Shown here one piece after another: positions 1 to 8,704 of a DNA stretch of 64,000 bases; within the stretch, counting starts at the first letter, position 1; every line of letters begins with the position of its first letter. Source of the stretch: Denitromonas halophila (GTDB lineage: Bacteria; Pseudomonadota; Gammaproteobacteria; Burkholderiales; Rhodocyclaceae). The translations under genes and the position numbers were made by a program. Under the pieces are notes generated by a model, which did not search any database, was not told the origin of the DNA, and was given only the letters and a program-made list of their open reading frames with translations. Where the stretch lies: contig NZ_VMNK01000019.1 in NCBI RefSeq assembly GCF_007625155.1, forward strand, positions 1 to 64,000, read 5' to 3'.

Positions 1-72
1 AACGGGCGTGCCACCCTCGGCCTGCTTGAGAATGGCGATGATCTGACTGTCTGAAAAACGCGATGTCTTCAC
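1..72 (-). CDS. IS3-family transposase OrfA, 5' fragment cut by window edge
   Basis: Reading leftward from a GTG at 72, behind a GGAGG ribosome site, 24 codons give VKTSRFSDSQIIAILKQAEG followed by GTPV and then run off the window. This is the helix-turn-helix N-terminus of IS3-type OrfA proteins (pattern K-S-R-F-S/T-x-x-Q-I-x-x-I-L-K). OrfA binds the element's ends and is fused by -1 frameshifting to the OrfB integrase. Only the first helix is visible, so subgroup and intactness cannot be judged. The 5' element end should lie between 73 and about 175. An imperfect inverted repeat (GTAGAACTTCC against GGAAAATTCTAC, about 74-109) may be part of that end. The family call is fairly firm and the boundary is a guess. 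Confidence 0.7.
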   Translation of the reverse strand, partial: MKTSRFSDSQIIAILKQAEGGTPV

Positions 73-175
73 GTAGAACTTCCTCCTGCTGCAAGTGGAA
101 AATTCTACTTCTGGCGGCGACTAATTTCCGGGGGGATTACCGCCCCACCCCCACCCAACGGACAAATCCTTCCCC

Positions 176-721
176 ATGCGCACCGAAGGCAAGCTGACCA
201 AATGGAATGACGACCGCGGCTTCGGGTTCATTACCCCGAACGAAGGCGGGCCGGACGTCTTTATCCATATTTCGGAATTCCCGCGCGATGGCGATCGCCC
301 GAACATTGGCGAGCGGGTGAGCTTCGAGACGGATTTCAGCAAGGACGGCAAACCCCGCGCCGTCAATGTCCGCTGCCCGGATCGCACCCCCGTGCGTCGG
401 GCGTCGCGCAAAGACGCACGAGAGCCTGCTCGACCGGGCTTGTTCGGAAAGCTGGTCCCGCTAATGCTGGTGATCGCCATCGGCGCGTATGGTTACAAGG
501 CCTTTAGCCGTTACGACGGCTCGTTTTCGGCGGCGCCGGAACCCGTTGCCACAACGGATACGCCCGCCGCGCCTGCAAGATTCCATTGCGACGGTCGAAC
601 GCACTGCTCGCAGATGACGTCTTGCGAAGAGGCGACCTTCTTTTTGCGCAATTGCCCGAACGTGAAGATGGATGGCAACCACGATGGCGTGCCGTGCGAA
701 ATGCAATGGTGCGGCCGATAA
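176..721 (+). CDS. Cold-shock domain - membrane segment - Excalibur domain protein
   Basis: The 181-residue protein has three parts. Residues 1-67 are a cold-shock domain with RNP1 RGFGFIT (14-20) and RNP2 DVFIHIS (27-33), a nucleic-acid-binding OB fold. A basic linker leads to one hydrophobic segment at about 90-108. Residues 136-180 are an Excalibur domain with the EF-hand-like DGNHDGVPCE motif (166-175) and several cysteines. With the cold-shock domain in the cytoplasm, the calcium-binding tail would be periplasmic. Cold-shock plus Excalibur fusions recur in Proteobacteria, but their function is not established. It stands alone, just inside the IS fragment. No strong ribosome site is visible; the ATG fits the start of the cold-shock domain. 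Confidence 0.85.
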   Translation: MRTEGKLTKWNDDRGFGFITPNEGGPDVFIHISEFPRDGDRPNIGERVSFETDFSKDGKPRAVNVRCPDRTPVRRASRKDAREPARPGLFGKLVPLMLVIAIGAYGYKAFSRYDGSFSAAPEPVATTDTPAAPARFHCDGRTHCSQMTSCEEATFFLRNCPNVKMDGNHDGVPCEMQWCGR

Positions 722-882
722 CCGAGCGCATTCCGCTTTGCCGCAACCGGGCGACGGACGTGGCGCACCGCTCGACACAGTCAGAAACATGCCCCGCCAT
801 GTCGAAATCGTGGCGCACCGGTCGACCACAAGACGTCAGCCCATGATGCTGCCGCTTGTTCAACCCCTCAGGAGCATGAACC

Positions 883-1290
883 ATGACCCGAATGATCTTC
901 GTAAATCTGCCTGTCACCGACCTTGCCGCGGCAATGAGCTTCTACACGGCACTCGGCTTCAAGAACAACCCGCAATTCACTGACGAGACCGCCGCCTGCA
1001 TGGTGTGGAGTGAGACGATCAACGTCATGCTGCTCACCCATGAGAAATGGCGCACGTTCACCCAGCGCCCGATTCCGCCGGCGAGCTCAAGCGAGGTAAT
1101 GCTCGCGATCTCCTGCGACAGTCGGGGGGCGGTGGACGCCATGAACGCAGCGGCGGCGGCCAACGGCGGTACGGCGGACATCAATCCGAAGCAGGATCTC
1201 GGCTTCATGTACAACCGCAATCTGGCGGACCCGGACGGTCACGTGTGGGAGGCGATGTGGATGGATATGAGCGCGATGTCGGCGGGCTGA
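883..1290 (+). CDS. VOC (glyoxalase/bleomycin-resistance) family protein
   Basis: 135 residues with an AGGAG ribosome site upstream. The N-terminus MTRMIFVNLPVTDLAAAMSF, the F-Y-x-x-L-G-F element and the late D-P-D-G-H-x-W-E motif are typical of vicinal-oxygen-chelate proteins. These fold as paired beta-alpha-beta-beta-beta units around a metal site. Members include glyoxalase I, extradiol dioxygenases and drug-binding proteins. This one resembles the short 'extradiol dioxygenase / glyoxalase-like' subgroup of unknown substrate. The gene is monocistronic and converges with msrA across a hairpin at 1343-1374. Substrate is unassigned. Confidence 0.85.
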   Translation: MTRMIFVNLPVTDLAAAMSFYTALGFKNNPQFTDETAACMVWSETINVMLLTHEKWRTFTQRPIPPASSSEVMLAISCDSRGAVDAMNAAAAANGGTADINPKQDLGFMYNRNLADPDGHVWEAMWMDMSAMSAG

Positions 1291-1342
1291 GCGAGCGCAG
1301 GGTGTAGTCGCCGAAGGGCATTGCACCCATCCACGGTTGAAC

Positions 1343-1374
1343 GGTGCAATACGGCTGCGCCTATTGCACCCTAC
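1343..1374. repeat. GGTGCAATA inverted repeat between convergent genes
   Basis: GGTGCAATA, a nine-base spacer rich in GC, then TATTGCACC followed by CTAC. A related GGCATTGCACCC half lies about 25 bases to the left. It sits between the convergent VOC gene and msrA and could act as a bidirectional terminator. It resembles the dispersed intergenic palindromes found elsewhere in this window. There is no T-tract. Confidence 0.55.
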
Positions 1375-1394
1375 CGGCCGGCGCCCACCCCGCC

Positions 1395-2057
1395 CTACTT
1401 CCCGTGATGCACAAACGGCGCATCCGCCCCCCACAACTGCATCACCCGCGCATCGCGGCCGCAGCTTTCGCGGTAGAAGTTGTAGGCGTCCACCTGTGAT
1501 TTGGGACCGCGGCGGGTGAATACCCAGCCGCCGCCCTTGTAGTAGTCCTGGTGGTAGTCCTCGGCGACGGTGAAGGTCTTTGCGTCAAGGATCGGGGTGA
1601 CGATGGGCTTACCGAGTGCTTTCTGGGCGGCATCGAGTTCGGCCTGGGCGATGGCGCGCTGTTGGTCGTTGGCGACGAAGATGGCGGTGCGGTAGCTGCT
1701 GCCGCGGTCGCAAAACTGGCCGCCGGGGTCCGTGGGGTCGATGGAGCGGAAGAACAGGTGGATGAGGCGCTGGTAGCCGACCACGTCGGCGTCGTAGCTG
1801 ATCTTGACCGCTTCGTAGTGGCCGGTGGTGCCGGTGGTGACTTGTTTGTAGGTGGGGTTCTCGGTATGGCCACCGGTGTAGCCGGACACGGCCTCGACCA
1901 CGCCGGGCACGGACTCGAAGTCGGATTCGACACACCAGAAGCAGCCACCGGCCACCACCATCGACTGGATGTCGCGGGCGTGGGCAGCGGCGGAAAGGCC
2001 GAGGGCGAGGGTCAGGCCGAGGGCCAGACGGCGCGTTTGGGTACGGGGTTTCGACAT
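1395..2057 (-). CDS. msrA: Peptide-methionine (S)-S-oxide reductase MsrA, exported form
   Basis: 220 residues from an ATG preceded by AAGGAG. The open frame extends 36 codons further upstream without protein character, so the internal start is preferred. Residues 1-26 form a basic and hydrophobic signal peptide ending in AHA, so the enzyme should act in the periplasm. The catalytic motif GGCFWC lies at 37-42, with Cys39 as the nucleophile. GYTGG and a C-terminal resolving cysteine (near ESCGRD) are present. MsrA reduces methionine-S-sulfoxide in oxidised proteins. It is a single-domain protein without MsrB, and monocistronic. Confidence 0.93.
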   Translation of the reverse strand: MSKPRTQTRRLALGLTLALGLSAAAHARDIQSMVVAGGCFWCVESDFESVPGVVEAVSGYTGGHTENPTYKQVTTGTTGHYEAVKISYDADVVGYQRLIHLFFRSIDPTDPGGQFCDRGSSYRTAIFVANDQQRAIAQAELDAAQKALGKPIVTPILDAKTFTVAEDYHQDYYKGGGWVFTRRGPKSQVDAYNFYRESCGRDARVMQLWGADAPFVHHGK

Positions 2058-2161
2058 GGGCGTTCTCCTTGACCTATGAGACCGTCTGGCCCGCGCCGAC
2101 CTTACAGTGATTCTGCCCGACGCGCCGGGGCCGGATGCAGCCCCCCATCCCGGGTCGCGAA

Positions 2162-2527
2162 TCACTTCCCTGCGTATTTCTCCGCCAGCGCTTCGAGTGC
2201 AGGGCTATGGAAGAAATCGATGCATTTCATGAGTGCGAGATTTGCACCGGATTTGCTCACGTAATCCCTTTTGAGGAACTCCCGGCCCAACAGCGTGGCC
2301 TCGGTATGCGCCTCCAGTGGATAGTCTCCCAATTCCAGATACCCCCGGGCCGCCGCGGCCGCCGCGGTTGAAACATCGGAGGCGTCGAACGCATCCGCAA
2401 TGCAGGTGCTCAGCGCGTAGTTCTTGAAATATGCCTTGGCGGAATACGGAACGCGCTCCCCCGCCATCGCGTTGCACCCGGTCAGGATGAGGACCAGGGC
2501 GAGGGCCGGGATCAGTCTAGATACCAT
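2162..2527 (-). CDS. tai4: Tai4-family immunity lipoprotein (type VI amidase immunity)
   Basis: 121 residues from an ATG with a GGAGG site. A lipoprotein signal ends LILTGC (Cys18), which would place it in the periplasmic membrane leaflet where Tae4 acts. The body is all-helical and matches the Tai4 pattern: K-N-Y-A-L-S-x-C-I, G-Y-L-E, F-L-x-x-x-Y-x-S-K-S-G, and M-K-C-I-D-F-F-H-S. Tai4 proteins bind and block the active site of Tae4 amidases. Its start lies inside the 3' end of the upstream effector (16 bases shared), which is tight coupling of toxin and antidote. The lipobox rather than a plain signal peptide is worth noting. Name is based on motif recall. Confidence 0.8.
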   Translation of the reverse strand: MVSRLIPALALVLILTGCNAMAGERVPYSAKAYFKNYALSTCIADAFDASDVSTAAAAAARGYLELGDYPLEAHTEATLLGREFLKRDYVSKSGANLALMKCIDFFHSPALEALAEKYAGK

Positions 2528-2997
2528 ATCGACGCCTCCGCAGCGACGGGAAAGTAGCAATGATCTGAACAGGTGCTGCCATTCCACAACGTGGCGTGTC
2601 CTGTTGCATCGCTCCAGTTGACGTCAAATACGAGAATGCCTTTTTCTCCATTGAAATCGTTCAGTTTGGGATTTCTGACGACCTTGTCAGGGCGCCCGAG
2701 GGTTTCCGTCAGGAACTGGATCAGGTCACGAACGCGGTAGATATACCACTTCTTGTCCGCTCCCGAGACGGTCTTCCACGTGCCTCGGGTGATGCTGGTA
2801 CCCGAATAATTGAGACTGTAGCTCATGCGAAGTGCGCAGGCATTGGTGAACCCGAGATTGGGGTCCTTGACACCGATGTCGATATTTTCCGCAACCTTTC
2901 CTCCGATTTTTGCACCCACGGTGGTGACTTTTCCGTCTCCGTAGATCGTCGAAAAATTTGCCCACATGGCGGAAAAGGTGGGTCTGGATGTGGCCAT
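2512..2997 (-). CDS. tae4: Tae4-family type VI secretion amidase effector
   Basis: 161 residues with an AAGGAGG site and no signal peptide, as expected for a cytosolic effector delivered by a type VI machine. The RPTFSAMWANF opening, NACALRMS with catalytic Cys54, the KWYIYRVRDLI segment and SDATGHATLWNG with catalytic His134 are hallmarks of Tae4. This is an NlpC/P60-type DL-endopeptidase that cuts peptidoglycan cross-peptides. Cys143 and Cys147 (TCSDHC) correspond to the disulphide seen in the family. No Hcp, VgrG or other type VI genes occur in this window, so this is an orphan effector-immunity pair. Immunity gene tai4 follows with overlap. Confidence 0.87.
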   Translation of the reverse strand: MATSRPTFSAMWANFSTIYGDGKVTTVGAKIGGKVAENIDIGVKDPNLGFTNACALRMSYSLNYSGTSITRGTWKTVSGADKKWYIYRVRDLIQFLTETLGRPDKVVRNPKLNDFNGEKGILVFDVNWSDATGHATLWNGSTCSDHCYFPVAAEASIWYLD

Positions 2998-3205
2998 GGC
3001 GCCTCCTTGCGATGGTAGTGATGACGTCTAGTGCCCCGAGTCTGCGAAGCGCACCGCCTGAATACGCCATCGACATATTCGAAATGTGCGCAATCTACCA
3101 CGCATGCCGTCGGCATGCAGCACCCAATTCCACGTCCGCCAAGCGCGTACCTCCCACCAACCAGCGCCGCAGACTGATGCTTCCTCAACACAGAAGGGAC
3201 ACATC

Positions 3206-3970
3206 ATGTTTTCGCTACAGGACAAGATCGCGATTGTGACGGGTGCCAGTTCGGGCATTGGCCGGGCGGCGGCGCTGGCGTTTGCCGGGGCCGGGGCGCG
3301 GGTGGTGGTGACGGCGCGGCGGATCGATGCGCTGGACGCGCTGGTGGACGAGATCGGCGCGGCCGGCGGCACGGCGTATGCGCTGGCCGGCGAGGCGGCG
3401 GACGCGGCGTTTGCGCAGCAGCTGGTGGATGCCACGATGGACCGCTTCGGCGGGCTGGACATCGCCTTCAACAACGCGGGCACACTGGGCGCCATGGGGC
3501 CGACGCCGGAGCTGCCGCTGGCCGGCTGGCACGAGACGCTGGCGGTGAACCTGTCGAGCGCCTTCTACGCGGCGCGGGCGCAGATTCCGGCAATGCGGCG
3601 GCGCGGGGGTGGCGCGCTGATCTTTACCTCGTCGGTGGTGGGCAGCACGACGGCGTTCGCCGGCATGGCGGCGTATGCGGCGAGCAAGGCCGGGCTGGTG
3701 GGTCTGGTGAAGGCGCTGGCGGTGGAATGCGGGCCCGACGCGATCCGCGCCAACGCGATCCTGCCCGGCGGCACGGACACGCCGATGGGGCGGACGGTGG
3801 CCAATTCGCCCGAGGCGCTGGCCCATGTGACCGGCCTGCATGCGCTGGGCCGGCTGGCGCAACCGGAGGAGATCGCTTCGGCGGCGCTGTATCTGGCCTC
3901 CGACGCGGCGGCCTTCGTCACCGGCTCGGCGATGGTTGTGGATGGCGGGGTGTCGGTGTTCCGCGGCTGA
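3206..3970 (+). CDS. SDR-family NAD(P)-dependent oxidoreductase
   Basis: 254 residues from an ATG behind AGAAGGG. Classical short-chain dehydrogenase: TGASSGIG cofactor loop (12-19), NNAG (89-92), catalytic Ser near 143, and YAASK with Tyr157 and Lys161. An arginine pair (ARR, 37-39) after the second beta strand favours NADP(H). The C-terminal FVTGSAMVVDGG is the usual dimer strand. It resembles FabG-like SDRs often annotated as glucose or alcohol dehydrogenases, but the substrate cannot be read from sequence. It is monocistronic and divergent from tae4, converging with the TonB receptor. Very high GC for a conserved gene, in line with its neighbours. Confidence 0.88.
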   Translation: MFSLQDKIAIVTGASSGIGRAAALAFAGAGARVVVTARRIDALDALVDEIGAAGGTAYALAGEAADAAFAQQLVDATMDRFGGLDIAFNNAGTLGAMGPTPELPLAGWHETLAVNLSSAFYAARAQIPAMRRRGGGALIFTSSVVGSTTAFAGMAAYAASKAGLVGLVKALAVECGPDAIRANAILPGGTDTPMGRTVANSPEALAHVTGLHALGRLAQPEEIASAALYLASDAAAFVTGSAMVVDGGVSVFRG

Positions 3971-4013
3971 GCGTGGCGTGCGCCGACCCGGCGGCCGGCG
4001 CGCGCCAACGCCC

Positions 4014-6125
4014 TCACCACACCAGCCGCAGGCTGGCGTAGATCAACGGTTCGTGGCGGTAGCGCCCTTCGTGGAACTCGGTCGCGATCTCACCCAGGTT
4101 CTGCATCACAAGGGCGAATTCGTTCTCGGCCCCCGGCGGGCCGAAGCGTTTGGCGAGGCGCAGGTCAATGCGGTCGCGATTGGGCACGCGGTCGCCCTGG
4201 TTGAGCCAGTACATGTCGTCGTTGTGGTAGTAGCCGAGGCTGGCGCGCCAGCGCTCGGGCAGGTCTTTCATGAACAGCAGCGAGGTGGTCACCTGTGGCG
4301 CGCTCAGTTCGATGTCGCGATCGACCAGGTCGTCGCTGGCGTTGAGCGTGATGTAGGCCTGCGAGAACACCACCCGGCCCCAGCCTTTCCGGCGCCAGTC
4401 GACGGTGTATTCGCCGCCCTTGGCGACGAAATTGCCCAGGTTGAGAAATCGCTTGGTTTTGGCGCTCTGGTAGGTCAGCGCGTTGGCGGCCGACCAGTCG
4501 GCCGGCGGGAAGACACCGACATCGCTGCAGCGCTCTTTGGACGGCACCGGCACCGCGGCCGTCGGCAGCCGGCAGCTCTGGCTGTCGAGATAGCCCGAAT
4601 AGGCTTCGCGGAACACGCGCACATCGACCGACAGGCCTTTCATCGGCCGGGCCACAAGACCGATCTCGAAGAAGCGCATCTCTTCGGGGTCGACCGGCTG
4701 TGCAGCGTTGTAGCCAATGTTGACGATCGAACCGTCCTCGCGAAGCGTTTCGAGACCGTGCGATTCGATCAAGGACGGCGCCCGGTAGGCTTTGCCGGCG
4801 GACACGCGCAACCCGGCGGTCGGCGTGAGGGCGTAGTTGATAGCCACACGCGGGGAAAACAACTTTCCGCTGTAGTCATGGTGCTCGTAAGTGCCGCCGA
4901 GGTTCAGCGCCATGGCATCGGTTGCCTGCCAGGTGAGGTTGCCGAAGGTCTGCCAGTAAGTGGCAGTGAGTGCCGCATCGGTGTCGAAAAAGGCCGCCGA
5001 ACGCACCCGCTCGTGACGCGCGCCGGCACCGATCAGGGCCTCCACGGACGGCAGAATCTGGCCACTCAACTGGACTTCGAGGTTGTTGACGCTGACGTCG
5101 ATGTCGCGGTCGGCAAAGATGGTGCCGTCTCGCGCCTCTCCGACCTTGCGCACGTCAATCTCCCACGCCCGGCGGGCCTGCTGACCTTGGTAGAAGTACT
5201 GCAGCGACAGTTCGGAGGTGGTGCTGTAGCTGCGCGTCCAGGCGGCGTGCACCGTCTGGTTGCGGATATCGCCATCCTGCACGGGGTCGAGCTGGAAGTT
5301 ACGCAGTCGCGTACCCATCTCCGGGTAGCCCCGAGTGTCGACGCCCTGGCTGACGCCAAAGTGCAGGCTGAGTCGGTCCTGCGGGTTGATCTGGCTGACC
5401 AGCTGGAGATTGAGGACTTCGCGCGAGAACGCTTCCTGCAGCTCGTTTTCGCCATTACTCCGGACAAAGGACTCGAAGGTCGCCGCGCTGCGGGTCGATG
5501 CCGACAGCCGCCATGCCACGGGCGAATCCGCCGGCCCATTGACGCGCACGCCGTGGTCGTAGAAGCCGTCCACGCCGAAGCGTGAGATCACGCTGTAGCC
5601 GTCTTCGGTGACCGGCGAGCGGGTGATGATGTTGACCACGCCCTGGAACGCGTTGGCGCCGTAAGCGCCGCCGTTGGCCGAGCGCACGACCTCGATGCGC
5701 TCGATGTCGTCGACGCGAATGGTGAGGTTGTCCCACTGGGTGTCGCCCCAGATCGGGTTATTGACCGTCCGCCCATCGACCAGCACCTTGATGCGACGGT
5801 CATAGGCGTCGCCGATACCGTGGTTAGCCACCGTCGGCGAACCGCCGGGCCAGTCGGCCACCTGGAAACCGGGCACCAGACGCAGCAAGTCGTGGATCTC
5901 GGTAAAGCCCGAGGCCTCGATCATTTCGCGGTCGATCAGCGTGACAGGCGCGGGCGCCAGCATGGGCGACTGCGCCAGTCGCGACGCGGTGAGCACCAGT
6001 GGAACCTCCTCGAAAAAAGCGTCGGCCTCACTGGCCTCGACACTCCCTGCGAAGACGTACAACACCGTTGCGCACATCGGCAGCACGCGGCGAAACCCCA
6101 CGTCGCGCACACATTCAACAGCCAC
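4014..6125 (-). CDS. TonB-dependent outer-membrane receptor
   Basis: About 703 residues from a GTG at 6125 (AGGGAG five bases upstream). A GTG at 6176 is in frame but adds a segment that does not look like a signal peptide. A signal peptide ends near GSVEAS. A TonB-box-like EEVPLVLTASR precedes a plug domain (VTLIDREMIEASG, DLLRLVPGF, VLVDGRTVN, IERIEVVRS, GGAYGANAFQGVVNIIT). The beta-barrel ends with an aromatic residue (LRLVW). These receptors import siderophores, cobalamin or other large nutrients using TonB energy. The plug is of the BtuB/CirA type. No exporter, ABC or siderophore genes lie nearby, so the ligand is unknown. It is divergent from a DASS transporter. Confidence 0.9.
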   Translation of the reverse strand: MAVECVRDVGFRRVLPMCATVLYVFAGSVEASEADAFFEEVPLVLTASRLAQSPMLAPAPVTLIDREMIEASGFTEIHDLLRLVPGFQVADWPGGSPTVANHGIGDAYDRRIKVLVDGRTVNNPIWGDTQWDNLTIRVDDIERIEVVRSANGGAYGANAFQGVVNIITRSPVTEDGYSVISRFGVDGFYDHGVRVNGPADSPVAWRLSASTRSAATFESFVRSNGENELQEAFSREVLNLQLVSQINPQDRLSLHFGVSQGVDTRGYPEMGTRLRNFQLDPVQDGDIRNQTVHAAWTRSYSTTSELSLQYFYQGQQARRAWEIDVRKVGEARDGTIFADRDIDVSVNNLEVQLSGQILPSVEALIGAGARHERVRSAAFFDTDAALTATYWQTFGNLTWQATDAMALNLGGTYEHHDYSGKLFSPRVAINYALTPTAGLRVSAGKAYRAPSLIESHGLETLREDGSIVNIGYNAAQPVDPEEMRFFEIGLVARPMKGLSVDVRVFREAYSGYLDSQSCRLPTAAVPVPSKERCSDVGVFPPADWSAANALTYQSAKTKRFLNLGNFVAKGGEYTVDWRRKGWGRVVFSQAYITLNASDDLVDRDIELSAPQVTTSLLFMKDLPERWRASLGYYHNDDMYWLNQGDRVPNRDRIDLRLAKRFGPPGAENEFALVMQNLGEIATEFHEGRYRHEPLIYASLRLVW

Positions 6126-6395
6126 AAGCACTCCCTGATCGTATTGTTGGTATTTAGCGGGCGGCAAGGCTCTCACGCAGCCCCTTCAGGGTCAATGCGA
6201 AACCGAGCAACGCTTGATTCAGGATAACGAACCCCTGCGGAACAACTGAAGCGCAGCCCGCCACGAACCGCCGAACGGCACCCTGTGGCATATCGTGCCC
6301 CCCCGACCAAGCGGCCATTCGCTGCGTGTGAAGTTGTGCCCCCGTTCGCGTAGACTGCCCCCAGGCGCCCTTGCCCCACGCCCCGGACGCAGCGC

Positions 6396-7730
6396 ATGCG
6401 CACTTTCAATCTCGGTATCGCCGTCGGCCTCTTCCTCGGCCTGAATCTGGCGCTCACGCCCTCGCTTGGCGCCACCGGCGGCGGGCTGGCCCTGGTGGCG
6501 ACCATCGCCTGGCTGTGGACCACCGAAGCGCTGCATGTGAGCGTGACCGCCGTGCTTGTACCCTTGCTGGCGGCGGTGAGCGGCGTGCTGCCCTTCGACG
6601 GCGCGCTCCGGCAGTTCGCCGACCCGGTCATTTTCCTGTTCCTCGGCGGCTTCGCCCTGGCTGCCGGCTTGCAGCGGCAGGGGCTGGATCGCTGGATGGC
6701 CGCGCAGGTGATCCGCTACGCGGGCAACCGGCTGGACCACGCCGCACGCTGGCTGTTCGGCCTTACCGCCTTTCTATCGATGTGGATCAGCAACACCGCC
6801 ACGGCGGCCATGATGCTGCCGCTGGCGCTGGGTTTGCTCGCCTCGCTGCCGATCGAACGCTATCGCTCGGCCTATCTGTATGTGCTTCTCGGCGTGGCCT
6901 TTTCGGCCAATATCGGCGGCATCGGCACGCTGGTGGGCAGCCCGCCCAATGCCATCGCCGCCGCACAAGTGGGGCTGGGCTTTGCCGGCTGGCTGGTGTG
7001 GGGGTTGCCGCTGGTTCTGGTGCTGATGCCTTTGATGGAAGTCGCGCTGCGCTTTGCGCTCAAGCCCGATCTGAGTGCCGAAGTCGAACTGCCGCCACCA
7101 CAAGCCGCGTGGACCCGGCCGCAAAAACAGATGCTGGCGCTGTTCGGCGCCACCGTGCTGCTGTGGGTATTTGGCGCGCCACTGAACGTCTGGCTGGAAA
7201 TGGGGCGCGGCTACGATGCGGCCGTGGCCGTATTTGCACTGGTAATGCTGCACGCCCTGCGCCTGACCGAGTGGAAGGCCGTCGAGCGCAGCACCGACTG
7301 GGGCGTGCTGCTGCTCTTCGGCGGCGGCCTCACCCTGAGCCGCGCGCTGGCCGAAAGCGGCGCGGCGGCCTGGCTGGCGGCGCAACTGGGCGGCCCGCTC
7401 GAAACCCTGCCCGCCTTCGTCTGTCTGGCGCTGATGATCCTCTTCGCGATGCTGATTACCGAAGTCACCAGCAACACCGCCAGCGCCGCGCTGCTGATCC
7501 CGTTGTTCATTGGCCTGGCACCGCAGATTGATTCCACCCCGCTCGCCGTGCTGGTGGCGGTGGGCACCTCCTGCGCCTTTCTGTTGCCCGTGGCCACGCC
7601 GCCGAACGCGATTGTGTTCGGCAGCGGTCATGTGCCACAACGGGTGATGATCCGCGCCGGATTGTGGGTGTCGCTGCTGATCTATCCAGTGCTGGTAGCG
7701 GTAGCGGCCGGGATGCTGGCGCTGGTGTGA
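6396..7730 (+). CDS. SLC13/DASS-family sodium-coupled anion transporter
   Basis: 444 residues, almost entirely hydrophobic, with about twelve membrane segments. Two inverted-repeat signatures typical of divalent anion:Na+ symporters are present: SMWISNTATAAMMLP in the first half and ITEVTSNTASAALLIP in the second. Each contains the S-N-T substrate/sodium motif, followed by VATPPNAIVFGSG. Family members carry C4-dicarboxylates, citrate or sulfate across the inner membrane. Which one applies cannot be decided here. The ATG at 6396 lies 270 bases from the divergent TonB receptor start. Confidence 0.9.
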   Translation: MRTFNLGIAVGLFLGLNLALTPSLGATGGGLALVATIAWLWTTEALHVSVTAVLVPLLAAVSGVLPFDGALRQFADPVIFLFLGGFALAAGLQRQGLDRWMAAQVIRYAGNRLDHAARWLFGLTAFLSMWISNTATAAMMLPLALGLLASLPIERYRSAYLYVLLGVAFSANIGGIGTLVGSPPNAIAAAQVGLGFAGWLVWGLPLVLVLMPLMEVALRFALKPDLSAEVELPPPQAAWTRPQKQMLALFGATVLLWVFGAPLNVWLEMGRGYDAAVAVFALVMLHALRLTEWKAVERSTDWGVLLLFGGGLTLSRALAESGAAAWLAAQLGGPLETLPAFVCLALMILFAMLITEVTSNTASAALLIPLFIGLAPQIDSTPLAVLVAVGTSCAFLLPVATPPNAIVFGSGHVPQRVMIRAGLWVSLLIYPVLVAVAAGMLALV

Positions 7731-7739
7731 TGCGGCCTT

Positions 7740-7766
7740 GGTGGACGGCAAGCCGCGCACCCTACG
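7740..7766. repeat. GGTGGACGGC short palindrome with CTACG tail
   Basis: GGTGGACGGC, two bases, then GCCGCGCACC followed by CTACG: an imperfect hairpin nine bases after the DASS stop codon. The same design (GGTGGGCGGC, spacer, GCC..CACC, sometimes CTACG) recurs at 31016 and 37160, so it belongs to a dispersed family. Confidence 0.5.
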
Positions 7767-7800
7767 ACGGGGCACGCGCCAGCGCAGGCCTCACGCCGTC

Positions 7801-8406
7801 CTATCCTTCAATCAATTTTGTGTACGCACGGCGGGTGTCGGGCGACACGGCGGCCAGCACTTGCGCGTAAGCGGTTTTATGGCGCGCCATGAGCCGGGCG
7901 CTAGCGACCGTTTTCGAGCGGCAATACCAGTGGCAGGTGTGCTGAAACAGATACATCTCGGCCATCACCGTAAAGGCTTTGTCCTTGTCGCTGCGCGCCG
8001 GATAATCTTCAATCGCCTTGGCAACGCCTTGCGCGTGAATGCTGACCGCCTTGCGCAGATCGAAAGTCGCCGTCGGAAACAGCCGATCGGCAAAGGGAAC
8101 CGCCCAGGCCAGCTTGCTGATACGGACGGTATCGGCGTCAGCCCGACTCAGGTCATTGGCGAGCCGGCCGAGCTGCTCACTCAGTGCGGTTTCGTTGGCA
8201 CGCATGAGGCCCCAGATCTGTTCGCGACGCTCGGCATCGTCTTCGCCCAGCGCGCGCAGATAGCCCTCGGTGAGGGTTTCCATGTGCTTTTCGAGGCTGT
8301 AGTTCTGAAGGTGGTTGCCCAGCAGGGCGATGCGCCGGCGCTGGTCCTGGGTTTTGAGGGCGTAGGCAGCGAGGCCGGCCATGACAAGCAATACGAGTGG
8401 GTCCAT
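7801..8406 (-). CDS. Conserved hypothetical protein with N-terminal membrane anchor
   Basis: 201 residues if started at the ATG giving MDPLVLLVMAGLAAYALKT. The open frame continues about 130 codons upstream but is arginine-rich and overlaps the divergent promoter region, so the internal start is preferred. One hydrophobic segment at 3-17 is followed by a charged helical domain (QRRRIALLGNHLQNYSLEKH). A later part carries a cluster HTCHWYCRSK near residue 165, with two cysteines and histidines. I do not recognise the family. It is divergent from the amidohydrolase at 8705. Confidence 0.6.
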   Translation of the reverse strand: MDPLVLLVMAGLAAYALKTQDQRRRIALLGNHLQNYSLEKHMETLTEGYLRALGEDDAERREQIWGLMRANETALSEQLGRLANDLSRADADTVRISKLAWAVPFADRLFPTATFDLRKAVSIHAQGVAKAIEDYPARSDKDKAFTVMAEMYLFQHTCHWYCRSKTVASARLMARHKTAYAQVLAAVSPDTRRAYTKLIEG

Positions 8407-8704
8407 GCCGGCATTGTCCGGGGCTTTGACGGTGGCGGCAATGGCGGCGTGCGCGCGGACGTGCTCGCCTACCGTAGTCAGCCGTCGATGGTGTTTTGGA
8501 AACCAATTTGCCAAAAGTGCTCTGCTAGACTGAACAGCCCGATTTTTGCGGGGCGGGCAAAGCCGCACGGCCAGAAAACGCCCCGCGCTGCGGCCATCCA
8601 GCCCCCGCCATCCCCATCGGTCCCGCTGCGCTCGTCGCGCCAGCCGATGCCGCGCCCAGCAGGCCTGTCGTCTGGCGCGACGACTCGATTTCAGGAGAGT
8701 GCAC

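Noticed and set aside
2000-3200. Type VI secretion structural locus around tae4
   Set aside because: No Hcp, VgrG, Tss or PAAR sequence is present in the window.
3840-5585. Long plus-strand open frame of 581 codons
   Set aside because: It is antisense to the TonB receptor, which has clear family motifs; the product is Arg/Val/Gly-rich with no recognisable domain.
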